A stretch of 16,865 nt of DNA from VBAS01 sp035292525. Lineage in GTDB: Bacteria; Bacteroidota; Bacteroidia; Chitinophagales; Chitinophagaceae. The notes under the pieces were generated by a model, which was not told where the DNA came from, made no database searches, and was given only the letters and a program-made list of their open reading frames with translations. Below are positions 7,343-14,161 of this stretch, piece by piece. Position numbers and translations under genes: made by a program. The stretch lies in assembly GCA_035292525.1 (NCBI GenBank), contig DATDPZ010000146.1, positions 1 through 16,865 of the forward strand, given 5' to 3'. The stretch's first letter is position 1. Every line of letters begins with the position of its first letter.

Positions 7343-7729
7343 TTATTTGAGAACAAAATTTAAATTCACCGAACTTTTCTTACTACGAAGTGTAATCCCA
7401 AAACCCGGATGCGTGTACTTGTAGTTAAATTTATCGGTATACTCTGCTGTCAGGTAATAATCACCGGGGGCTAACCCTTTAATACTGTAAGTGCCATCAC
7501 TGAAAGAAAGATACATCTGATTAAATTCTCCTGATGGTACTTTTGTTCCATACGCAATTTTTATTATTGCCATGGCAGCTTCATCCTCACGGCCTGTGGC
7601 CCCATTTTCAAAAGTCACCGTTCCATAAATATCACCTCTGCCAAAAGGTCCATCCTCCTTCCGGCACGAGTTTGTTGCTATTGCCAAACCAACGAGGCTA
7701 AAAACAAATAGAATGTTTATCAGTTTCAT
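7343..7729 (-). CDS. Small lipoprotein with carboxypeptidase-regulatory-like domain
   Basis: A 128-residue lipoprotein (signal ends TNSC, lipidated C22). The mature part is a single transthyretin-like beta-sandwich: GDIYGTVTFENGATG at the start, then DGTYSIKGLAPGDYYLTAEY, the strand-turn-strand hallmark of the CarboxypepD_reg group, and a last strand SVNLNFVLK. Such domains bind or support other envelope proteins and have no enzymatic residues of their own. The gene is packed between the YceI-like gene (15 bp) and the diheme gene (24 bp), so it is likely a structural or assembly part of the same envelope complex. A metal or haem ligand set is not evident. Confidence 0.75.
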   Translation of the reverse strand: MKLINILFVFSLVGLAIATNSCRKEDGPFGRGDIYGTVTFENGATGREDEAAMAIIKIAYGTKVPSGEFNQMYLSFSDGTYSIKGLAPGDYYLTAEYTDKFNYKYTHPGFGITLRSKKSSVNLNFVLK

Positions 7730-7744
7730 GATCGTGAGTTTATA

Positions 7745-8569
7745 TTAATGAAGTTTATATAGCTGTAAATTTGTAATCACTGTTACTTCATCAGCAAGCG
7801 ACCTTGAATACACACCATACGTTTTATTGGAAGCAGCAATTATATTCCCGGCGATATCTGCAACTTTCGGCACAGGCACATATTGCCGTGTTGAATTAAT
7901 ATCAATAAAATCTGAACGTTTGAACGTAAACCGGAAAGTAAGCCCTGCTCTGTACCGGCTGGGTGTTCCTACAAAATCTTTCATTCCATTATAAGTACAA
8001 TAAATTGATATTGGCTTAGTGATCGGCAAACCATCACCGGCACTTCCTGTTGATGGAGAATTGGCAGGAAGATATCTGTTGAAAGTAAAAGTTCCTTTCA
8101 AAATAAAGCCAGTACCAGACCTGATCAGTTCATTACATTTGATCCATGCTGTGTCACTTCTTGGATCTACTATCGTTTTAGCAGAATCCAGATACGTAAC
8201 ACCCAGGTAACTTCTACCACAGTCACCCGGATTATCTCTGGTTTCACCGGTAAGAAAACTGGATAGTTTTACCCATGTATTCAGATTAACAGTAAGGTTA
8301 GAATCATTGATCTCGAATTTTGAAGAAAACCCATACATGGAAAATCTTCCTGTAAGCATGGTTTGAGAATAATCAAAATATGGCGATTCCCAGTTGACAT
8401 TAGAATGAGGTTTATCAAAAGTCCAACTAGCATCGAAAATAACCCGGCTTTGAACATCCACGCCTCCTTCGAGTTCTATAATTGAATCAGATTTTTTACA
8501 CTGGCTGCCAATTACCAGCAGTATTATTGCCGCAATAAACACCGGGAGTGATAAAATTTTGCGTCGCAT
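7745..8569 (-). CDS. YceI-like lipoprotein
   Basis: A 274-residue lipoprotein (hydrophobic signal to GSQC, lipidated C24). The mature protein starts with the YceI pattern, SWTFDKPHSNVNWESPYFD then LTGRFSMYGFSSKFEIND. The later segments SFLTGETRDNPGDCGRSYLGVTYLD and GFILKGTFTFN match the strand order of that lipocalin-like family. YceI proteins bind isoprenoid chains, including ubiquinone-like lipids in some members. Here a quinone or lipid-carrier role near the redox chain is possible but unproven. Two internal cysteines (in DCGRS and IKCNEL) and a third (IYCTYN) are additional. It is flanked by the anchored cytochrome c and the small beta-sandwich lipoprotein, an arrangement familiar in Bacteroidota. 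Confidence 0.8.
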   Translation of the reverse strand: MRRKILSLPVFIAAIILLVIGSQCKKSDSIIELEGGVDVQSRVIFDASWTFDKPHSNVNWESPYFDYSQTMLTGRFSMYGFSSKFEINDSNLTVNLNTWVKLSSFLTGETRDNPGDCGRSYLGVTYLDSAKTIVDPRSDTAWIKCNELIRSGTGFILKGTFTFNRYLPANSPSTGSAGDGLPITKPISIYCTYNGMKDFVGTPSRYRAGLTFRFTFKRSDFIDINSTRQYVPVPKVADIAGNIIAASNKTYGVYSRSLADEVTVITNLQLYKLH

Positions 8570-8596
8570 AAAATAATTATTTAGAAGGTTGGTTAA

Positions 8597-9025
8597 TTAT
8601 TTTTTAAATGATCTTATATATAATACAACTTGCCATCTCTGGGCTTCTGTTAAAATTTTTTTGGTGGAAGGCATCGGTTTTTTCCCTTCCGTTATTTTCC
8701 AGAATAATTCACCGTCTGTTTGATTTTGTGTTTTTGTTATTCCTAAATCCTTAACCGCTTTATCCAGTTCTTCTGCTTTCGGTCCATCGCCTTTCCCCTT
8801 TTTTCCATGACAGGATAGACATTCTTTTTCATAAACATTTTTCCCCTCAGCTATTGCAACCTGATCAGCTGCAACAGGATTTTTTTTGGCTTTTGCTTCT
8901 TTCGGTGCTTCCCAATCGTCCTGAACAGTTCCCATGAAAGAAAATACACAGACAACCAGTGCAAGTAAACAAACAACAAATGTTTTTGTTAAGCGTCTCC
9001 GTAACTTGTTAAAATCAATTTTCAT
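8597..9025 (-). CDS. Membrane-anchored monohaem cytochrome c
   Basis: A 142-residue class I cytochrome c that carries single electrons in the periplasm. After a basic start, a hydrophobic helix (residues about 15-31) without a lipobox anchors it in the inner membrane or acts as a signal. A lysine-rich linker (WEAPKEAKAKKNPVAA) leads to the haem domain with C69-L-S-C72-H73 (haem) and M118 in KKPMPST (sixth ligand), and a closing helix RWQVVLYIRSF. The linker with NPV before the domain is typical of cytochromes found beside YceI genes in Bacteroidota. It sits between the anchored two-repeat protein and the YceI gene and is the likely link between the NrfD-type membrane complex and the outer cytochromes. 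Confidence 0.93.
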   Translation of the reverse strand: MKIDFNKLRRRLTKTFVVCLLALVVCVFSFMGTVQDDWEAPKEAKAKKNPVAADQVAIAEGKNVYEKECLSCHGKKGKGDGPKAEELDKAVKDLGITKTQNQTDGELFWKITEGKKPMPSTKKILTEAQRWQVVLYIRSFKK

Positions 9026-9077
9026 AAAAATGTTTTTATATTTAATACTTCGATTTAGTTTTTCAATTTTTATTTTA

Positions 9078-9968
9078 TTAATCCGTTTGCGAAATGATTT
9101 CTGTTTTTTCTTTTTTTATTTTCCACATTTGGTAAAAAATGAAAAAATAAACACACCATACTCCTCCGAAAAGGGCAGATACAGTTATTATCAGGGGTAA
9201 TGGTGCATACGGTTCCCATAATGCTCTTGGGAAAGGATCTATTTCCTTTTCCAGAACAATGCCCCAGGATGTATTAGCTTTATTTTCCAAATTCCCGAAT
9301 AGTTCATTATTCTCCATCCTTGCCGCAACGGTAATCAGGCCCGATGTATCACCCGGAATGCTTTCAGGAAAAACAAATATTGCTTCGCCATTTTCATTCG
9401 TGGTAATGCTGTTTTCTTCTGATGCAGGCATAATACCGAACATGCGCAGTACATAAATCTTAAGCTCTGCATCTTTCACAGGCATTGCTGTTCCATCTTT
9501 AGCTGTTTCTGTTACCCTTGCTGTTATAAGTCTTGCAGTATCCTGCGGGTTAAGGTTTATAGTAAGAATGGCATCTTTGTAATGTACTTTCTCTTCTGCA
9601 TCTTCGTATAAACTATCATTTTCAATTTTAGCTACGATAGTGAAATAGAGGCTATCATCCAATGGCAAATCTTTTTGTAGTGATACTACTGCCACTCCAT
9701 TATCATCTGTATCAGCACTTTTGATTAACCGAAGCTCATTCTTATCTAATACATAAAAATTGACCCGGGCATTTTTAGCAGAAACAAACTTCTCTTCCTT
9801 ATTTTTTGCTTTCACTACTGCTGATGCAGATTTGCTCATATCAGCTTTTTTAAGATATGACAACTCAATCGTAGCTTCGCTTTTGCCCTGCGCTGTTGCT
9901 GCAACACAGTACAAAGCAGTACCGGCTACTGTGGTGAAAGTTTTTTTAATTATGGTTTTTATATTCAT
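9078..9968 (-). CDS. C-terminally anchored two-repeat protein of the NrfD module (B)
   Basis: A 296-residue protein that I do not recognise by name. It has a signal peptide (to about AQG, residues 1-27) and two related beta-sandwich repeats (about 66-128 and 165-231). Each repeat has a YVL strand, a D/E-NGxA turn, a P-D/G-D-x-x turn and a KIENDSLYEDAE / RMENNELFGNLE block. One membrane helix (257-281) follows, with a short basic tail (KIKKEK) in the cytoplasm. A clear paralogue (14162-15070) has the same layout, including the S-x-x-GGVW helix start and KI-R/K-K end. In both modules it follows directly after the NrfD gene (14 bp here). I infer a periplasmic scaffold or docking subunit for the ferredoxin-NrfD complex. 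Confidence 0.75.
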   Translation of the reverse strand: MNIKTIIKKTFTTVAGTALYCVAATAQGKSEATIELSYLKKADMSKSASAVVKAKNKEEKFVSAKNARVNFYVLDKNELRLIKSADTDDNGVAVVSLQKDLPLDDSLYFTIVAKIENDSLYEDAEEKVHYKDAILTINLNPQDTARLITARVTETAKDGTAMPVKDAELKIYVLRMFGIMPASEENSITTNENGEAIFVFPESIPGDTSGLITVAARMENNELFGNLENKANTSWGIVLEKEIDPFPRALWEPYAPLPLIITVSALFGGVWCVYFFIFYQMWKIKKEKTEIISQTD

Positions 9969-9982
9969 ATCGGCCCGGTTTA

Positions 9983-11431
9983 TTATGCCGGTTGTATTTT
10001 TGGTTCAATATCTTTTTGTATCTGGTTTCTGATTAATAATGCTTCTTCTGCTTCTCTTTTTGTTCTGATTTCAATTGCAACATTCTTGTCGTGTTCAATA
10101 TGTATTCCTTCTTCTACTTCCCATACTGCCATCATCGGGAAAAATTTTGAAAAGAGTGTGATGACCAGAAATATTCCTGCAAGGCATGCAGCAGTAATAG
10201 AAAACTCTATATAGTTTGGAAAATAACTTGACCAGTCACCCGGCACTTCCTGGATAGGCATGAACGGATGTAAAAGTGTTGGTACTACAATGACGTATCT
10301 CTTTGCCCATGCTCCTGCAACTATAATAATACAGGTGATTAAAATCATTAAAGGCCTGCGACCTTTTGGAAAACTCAGAACTATTATCGGCAGCAGTACA
10401 GTGCCAAATTGTAAAATCCAGAATACAGTTGAGTAACTGCCACTAAACAAATCGGTGAGTAAATGTCCTTCAGCTGTTGCCATTTTATATGCAGGTATCC
10501 AGTATTCATTCAGATTCAGGTAAGCATAGATAAGAGTAAGTGCCAATACAATGCGCCCCATTAAATCAAAGTGACGCCTGGTAATATATTTTTCAAGGTT
10601 GTACAATTTCCGGAATACCCACATTCCTATTATCACTCCGGCAGAGCCAGAGTAAAGAGCTCCGGCAACAAAGTATGGACCGAATACAGTGCTGTTCCAT
10701 CCGGGTCGCAGTGTCATTGCAAAAATGTAGCTAACTACTGTGTGAACAGATACGGCTACCGGAATGATGATAATGGTCATAATGGTCATGGACTTTTCAA
10801 GCCGGTGCCATTGTGATTTAGTGCCTTTCCATCCTAATGCCATAAAAGTATACAGCCACTTTCTGAACTTTTGGAATCGTGTGTTACAGATTGTTAACCG
10901 GTCCCTGCATAGTGCCATATCCGGAATCATGGGCAGAAATAAAAAAACAGAACTACCAACAAAGTAGGTGCAAATGGAAACGATGTCCCACATCAGTGGC
11001 GATTGAATCCGTCCATAAGTTGCCAGGTTAAGAATACGATCAGGGCGGCCTAAATCTATGATGGGCATGATTCCGCCAAAGAGCAGGGATACAAAAGTGA
11101 GTAATTCGGCAGATCGGGTAATAGGTCTTCGCCATTCCTGTTTTGTAATGCGAAGAATAGCTGATACAAGTGTGCCGGAGTGACTGATTCCAATAAAAAA
11201 AACGAAAGTTGAAATGTATAATCCCCAGGATACATAATTACGCATTGCCGTAACTCCTAATCCCGCCCTGAGCTGCTGTATATAACAATAAAGCCCCCAG
11301 ATAATAACTATGAGTAAACACCCAATCCAGATTTTAGTATTCCGCCCCCATTTATTTATTGGACCCAGACTATCGTTACGAAGAGTTTCTATTTCTTGAT
11401 TCAGATTATATGTTTCGGTTTTTACTTCCAT
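9983..11431 (-). CDS. NrfD/PsrC/ActC-like integral membrane quinone-site protein (B)
   Basis: A 482-residue protein with about ten membrane helices, the size of the larger NrfD relatives (ActC/ActF, DsrP) rather than the shorter eight-helix PsrC. Family signatures are NYVSWGLYISTFVFFIGISHSGT (H84 in the helix-2 region), the R-S-A-E-L segment, DLGRPDRILNL, and SPLMWD near residue 145-149. Such subunits bind quinone or quinol at the periplasmic side and pass electrons to or from a periplasmic ferredoxin. The ferredoxin gene lies 15 bp upstream and the anchored two-repeat gene 14 bp downstream. Whether it oxidises quinol or reduces quinone cannot be told from sequence. It carries no haem motifs. 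It resembles ActC in the GISHSGT region, but the rest of an alternative complex III is not present. Confidence 0.9.
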   Translation of the reverse strand: MEVKTETYNLNQEIETLRNDSLGPINKWGRNTKIWIGCLLIVIIWGLYCYIQQLRAGLGVTAMRNYVSWGLYISTFVFFIGISHSGTLVSAILRITKQEWRRPITRSAELLTFVSLLFGGIMPIIDLGRPDRILNLATYGRIQSPLMWDIVSICTYFVGSSVFLFLPMIPDMALCRDRLTICNTRFQKFRKWLYTFMALGWKGTKSQWHRLEKSMTIMTIIIIPVAVSVHTVVSYIFAMTLRPGWNSTVFGPYFVAGALYSGSAGVIIGMWVFRKLYNLEKYITRRHFDLMGRIVLALTLIYAYLNLNEYWIPAYKMATAEGHLLTDLFSGSYSTVFWILQFGTVLLPIIVLSFPKGRRPLMILITCIIIVAGAWAKRYVIVVPTLLHPFMPIQEVPGDWSSYFPNYIEFSITAACLAGIFLVITLFSKFFPMMAVWEVEEGIHIEHDKNVAIEIRTKREAEEALLIRNQIQKDIEPKIQPA

Positions 11432-11446
11432 GATTATGAAATCATT

Positions 11447-12421
11447 TTACATATTCATGCCTTTCATTTCCATATGATGTGTTTCTTTCTTATCATTACT
11501 GTCATCATTTATATCAGGTTTAGGGTATTTCCTGTTTTTGGGTGGCAGATAATACACACGGGGATCAGTACCTAACTCTTCCAGGTAACGATACCCTGCA
11601 TTGTCTTCAAGTAATTGACTTAGTTTAAAAGTAATCCCTGAGGCATTTGTAACTGCATCTTCATTTTGGTCACCGAAATAAACAGCATCCATTGAACATG
11701 CCGATACACAGGCCGGCATTTTGCCCTGCCTGATCATTTCAGGGCAGAAATCACATTTCTCTACTGTACCTATCTTTCTTGGAAAACTTTTTTCTGGTGA
11801 ATAAGCCGTATTGGCTAATTCGGGCTGTACTTTAGGATGGTTCCAGTTAAAATAGCGTGTAGAATAAGGGCATGCAACCATACAGGAGCGGCAACCGATG
11901 CATCTTTCATTATCAATAAGTACTATTCCATCCTGCCTTTTGAATGTTGCATTTACCGGGCAAACTTTGGTGCATGGGGGATTATCGCAATGGAAGCAGG
12001 GTTTGGGAAAAAAGTAAGGGGCGGTTGTTTCAGCATCTCTCATTTTATATACCTTAATCCATTCCCGGTCCGATTCGGTAAAGTGCATTGCCTGGCATGC
12101 TTCTGTACATTTTTTACACCCGTCGCATTTTGCCAGGTCTAATACCATTACAAATTTTTTACCCTCAATTCCCCTACGGGCCTCTTCGTTTGAAACCGGT
12201 GGCATTTCGAAATCATGTAAATGAGACTGATCGGCAGTAAATACTTTTCCGTCCTGTGTAAAGACTGTTCTCTTAACGCCTGATTCTGATTTTTTTTCTT
12301 GTGAAATAATTTTTGTTATAGTTAAGGCACCTGCTGCAATGGAGCCACCGGTAATAAGTCCGATTTTCAAAAAATTCCTTCGGTTTGGCCGGTTTACTGA
12401 ATTATCTTTTTCTTCTTCCAT
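11447..12421 (-). CDS. Tat-exported ferredoxin with four [4Fe-4S] clusters (B)
   Basis: A 324-residue periplasmic electron carrier of the DmsB/PsrB/NrfC type. The N-terminus has a twin-arginine motif (RPNRRNFLK, R14-R15) and a hydrophobic stretch, so it is exported folded. Sixteen cysteines form four cluster sites: 99/102/105/109 (CDGCKKCTEAC), 142/145/150/154, 174/177/180/184 (CIGCRSCMVAC) and 223/226/238/242 (the CDFC ... CVSAC arrangement). It pairs with the NrfD protein encoded next. The last 12 residues (ETHHMEMKGMNM) are rich in His and Met and absent from the paralogue, suggesting metal binding or simply divergence. It is the first gene of the long operon, and two palindromes lie in its upstream region. 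Confidence 0.93.
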   Translation of the reverse strand: MEEEKDNSVNRPNRRNFLKIGLITGGSIAAGALTITKIISQEKKSESGVKRTVFTQDGKVFTADQSHLHDFEMPPVSNEEARRGIEGKKFVMVLDLAKCDGCKKCTEACQAMHFTESDREWIKVYKMRDAETTAPYFFPKPCFHCDNPPCTKVCPVNATFKRQDGIVLIDNERCIGCRSCMVACPYSTRYFNWNHPKVQPELANTAYSPEKSFPRKIGTVEKCDFCPEMIRQGKMPACVSACSMDAVYFGDQNEDAVTNASGITFKLSQLLEDNAGYRYLEELGTDPRVYYLPPKNRKYPKPDINDDSNDKKETHHMEMKGMNM

Positions 12422-12491
12422 GATGAAATTTTTTAATACCTTTTTTTAATCTTGCTATTGCCGGGTAATTTCCATTCCTTATTAAAAGATG

Positions 12492-12512
12492 TTATAACAA
12501 TTAATGTTATAA
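12492..12512. promoter_or_regulatory. Perfect interrupted palindrome, possible repressor site
   Basis: TTATAACA (12492-12499) and TGTTATAA (12505-12512) are exact reverse complements separated by ATTAA. The site lies about 70-90 bp upstream of the ferredoxin start. If the Fnr-type site at 12541 activates from about position -41.5, the transcription start would fall near 12505, inside this palindrome, so a protein bound here would block transcription. The linked MarR-type regulator is a candidate by size and symmetry of the site. This pairing is inference. Confidence 0.5.
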
Positions 12513-12540
12513 AGTTCATATCGCTAAAAAAATGAGACAA

Positions 12541-12552
12541 TGATTTAAATCA
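12541..12552. promoter_or_regulatory. Fnr-type operator palindrome
   Basis: TGATTTAAATCA is a perfect 12-bp palindrome matching the TGAT-N4-ATCA core of Fnr boxes (full consensus TTGAT-N4-ATCAA; the outer positions here are A and G). It lies 120 bp upstream of the ferredoxin start on the minus strand. The Fnr-like gene next door has E194, T197 and R198 in its recognition helix, which fits a TGAT core. Confidence 0.6.
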
Positions 12553-12730
12553 GAAAAATATATGCATTATGCGGGAAATCTATCTGCGAAAAGGCAGGTT
12601 TGGTTTTTTTTGATTTTCAGTGAAAGGTTTTCTAAAGAAAATTACTGAAGTTGATTTGGTGAAGATCGAAAACCGGAAATTGAGGAAACCGGAAACAAAT
12701 GGGAAATATATTTACTTAAAGATTTCTGTT

Positions 12731-13435
12731 TTATTCAATCTTATAATCGCTGACAATATTTTCCAGTTTATTTATATTCAGAAAACTAATTTCTCTTTTA
12801 TTCCGGGCAATTAGTTTCTCGTTTTCAAAATCTCTTAGCTGCCTGGTAACTTGCTCAGCTGTGGTGCCGGCAAGATCGGCTATGTCTTGCCTGCTTAATG
12901 ATATATTAAGCATTTTCGTTACAGGATCCATTCCAAATACTTCATATACATATATAAAGGCCATGGCCACTTTTTCCCTGATATTCATCTGTGCCTGGTA
13001 TTTTACCCTCAGTTCTGCTCTTCGTAATTCCGATGCATAGAAAAATATCAGGTTATATGCAAACATTGGACAATGCATACAGGCATCATAAAATAGTTCG
13101 TTTTCAACAAAACAGATCAAAGAGTCTTTTAAGGCAACTGAATTAAAATAGTACTTGGTTCTGCCAAGCCCCCTGTGTCCTAATATTTGCCCTTCCTTTG
13201 CAAGCCGGACAATTTGCTCCCGCCCATGTAAACTTGTGGTTACTATTTTTACGCCTCCATGTTGAATGAAATAAATTCCATAAATAGGTTCTCCTTCCCT
13301 GAAAATATAATCCCCCTTTTTGTACGAGTACTGGAATTTGTTTGTGCTGATTTTAGTTAACCATTCATCAAAGCACCCCTGTTTTATTAAACATTTTTCA
13401 TTTTTACATTCACTGCACTCTATTTTGCTTTTCAT
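12731..13435 (-). CDS. Crp/Fnr-family regulator with N-terminal cysteine cluster
   Basis: A 234-residue DNA-binding regulator. The N-terminus holds four cysteines, C7-x2-C10-x4-C15-x5-C21, and further ones at 108, 119 and 122, resembling the spacing used by Fnr for an oxygen-sensitive [4Fe-4S] cluster though not identical to E. coli Fnr. A cyclic-nucleotide-binding-type barrel (about 30-125; IFREGEPIYGIYFIQHGGVKI) is followed by a long dimer helix (127-160) and a winged helix (178-220, SLSRQDIADLAGTTAEQVTRQL). The recognition helix reads E194-x2-T197-R198, close to the E-x2-S-R of Fnr. The matching TGAT/ATCA palindrome upstream of the redox operon makes that operon a likely target. The gene is about 150 bp downstream of the MarR gene, on the same strand. 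Confidence 0.92.
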   Translation of the reverse strand: MKSKIECSECKNEKCLIKQGCFDEWLTKISTNKFQYSYKKGDYIFREGEPIYGIYFIQHGGVKIVTTSLHGREQIVRLAKEGQILGHRGLGRTKYYFNSVALKDSLICFVENELFYDACMHCPMFAYNLIFFYASELRRAELRVKYQAQMNIREKVAMAFIYVYEVFGMDPVTKMLNISLSRQDIADLAGTTAEQVTRQLRDFENEKLIARNKREISFLNINKLENIVSDYKIE

Positions 13436-13589
13436 GATGGTGAATTCTATTTGAAAAACATAAAGTTTCTTATTTCAGATTACCCAGCGAACTTATACCG
13501 GGGGGAATCCACTTATTTAAAGTTAAAAATCTATAATTCGAAAACCATTTTCCAGGAATGAATATTTCATCCGGGGAAAAGTTAACTCA

Positions 13590-14042
13590 TTATCCCCTTA
13601 CTTTATCCAATAAGTTATTCAGCAGAACAATTTCTTCTTCATTGAGTGCAGTGAGGCGTTTATCCATGTATTCACTTTCCTTCTCTATTTCCTGAAGCAT
13701 ATCCAATCCTTTTTGAGTAATTACCACATCCATCTTACGTCTATCTTCACTATTAATACTTCTCTCCACCAGTTTCTTTTTCCGCAGGAGTTCAACAATT
13801 CTTGAAGCATCGCTCATGCGGTCAAGCATTCGCTCACGAATAAGTTTTACCGTTGCTGTTCCGGGATTTTGACCACGTAAAATGCGCAGGATATTATATT
13901 GCTGGAAGGTCAAATTATACTTCTTAAATATATCAGAATGAAATTGAATCATCCACTTACCCGTAAAAATCAGGTTTACCGCTGCCTTGTGATAATTATT
14001 CCTGAATGGCTTTACCTGATGTATTTCCTTTTCAAGTTTCAA
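13590..14042 (-). CDS. MarR-family transcriptional regulator
   Basis: A dimeric winged-helix regulator. Seen: the dimer helix KPFRNNYHKAAVNLIFTGKWM, then LTFQQYNILRILRGQ, the helix-turn-helix SDASRIVELLRKKKLVERS, the wing with E-DRRKMDVVIT, and a C-terminal dimer helix. There is no in-frame ATG before the dimer helix. I chose the TTG at 14042 (150 residues, starting as KLEKEIHQ), which fits the usual length and N-terminus of Bacteroidota members; another TTG at 14087 would add 15 residues. It lies between the two redox modules, followed by the Fnr-like gene. MarR proteins often sense small molecules, oxidants or thiols. This one has no cysteine, so direct thiol sensing is unlikely. Confidence 0.87.
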   Translation of the reverse strand: MKLEKEIHQVKPFRNNYHKAAVNLIFTGKWMIQFHSDIFKKYNLTFQQYNILRILRGQNPGTATVKLIRERMLDRMSDASRIVELLRKKKLVERSINSEDRRKMDVVITQKGLDMLQEIEKESEYMDKRLTALNEEEIVLLNNLLDKVRG

Positions 14043-14116
14043 TTTTATTGTCTTTATTTTGTTTAAGTATTTAGTTTGAATTAACAATTGCTGACAAATA
14101 TTAATTTACTTGTATT

Positions 14117-14140
14117 AAAACACCAATTCACCCCGGTGTT
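14117..14140 (-). terminator. Weak possible terminator after module A
   Basis: On the minus strand, AACACC and GGTGTT form a 6-bp stem with a 10-nt loop, followed by a short T stretch (TTTT then AATACA). It lies 22 bp past the stop of the anchored two-repeat gene and before the MarR gene. The short stem and U-tract make it weak; it may only reduce read-through. Confidence 0.35.
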
Positions 14141-14161
14141 CTATGCTAGTTATACTTCGTT

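Larger units (their letters stand above)
12422..12730. other. Intergenic control region before the redox operon
   Basis: These 309 bases contain no convincing gene. Near the operon they hold the two palindromes listed separately (12492-12512 and 12541-12552). Farther from the operon, towards the end of the Fnr-like gene, are a short inverted repeat TTTTCT-AA-AGAAAA (12628-12641), a direct repeat AAACCGGAAA (12670-12679 and 12686-12695), and an AAATATATTT stretch. No recognisable terminator hairpin with a U-tract follows the Fnr-like gene on the minus strand. Confidence 0.6.

Noticed and set aside
4614..12421. Clade II nitrous oxide reductase or nrfHA nitrite reductase cluster
   Set aside because: Cytochromes, a ferredoxin and an Fnr-like regulator are present, but no NosZ copper motifs, no NosD/F/Y and no five-haem NrfA are encoded in the window.
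12620..12814. Plus-strand 64-codon frame in the control region
   Set aside because: About half overlaps the end of the Fnr-like gene. The protein is low-complexity Lys/Ile-rich, with no recognisable start context.
13573..13597. GGGGA ... TCCCC inverted repeat at the end of the MarR gene
   Set aside because: The stem is only 5 bp with a 15-nt loop and no U-tract. Too weak to call a terminator or operator.
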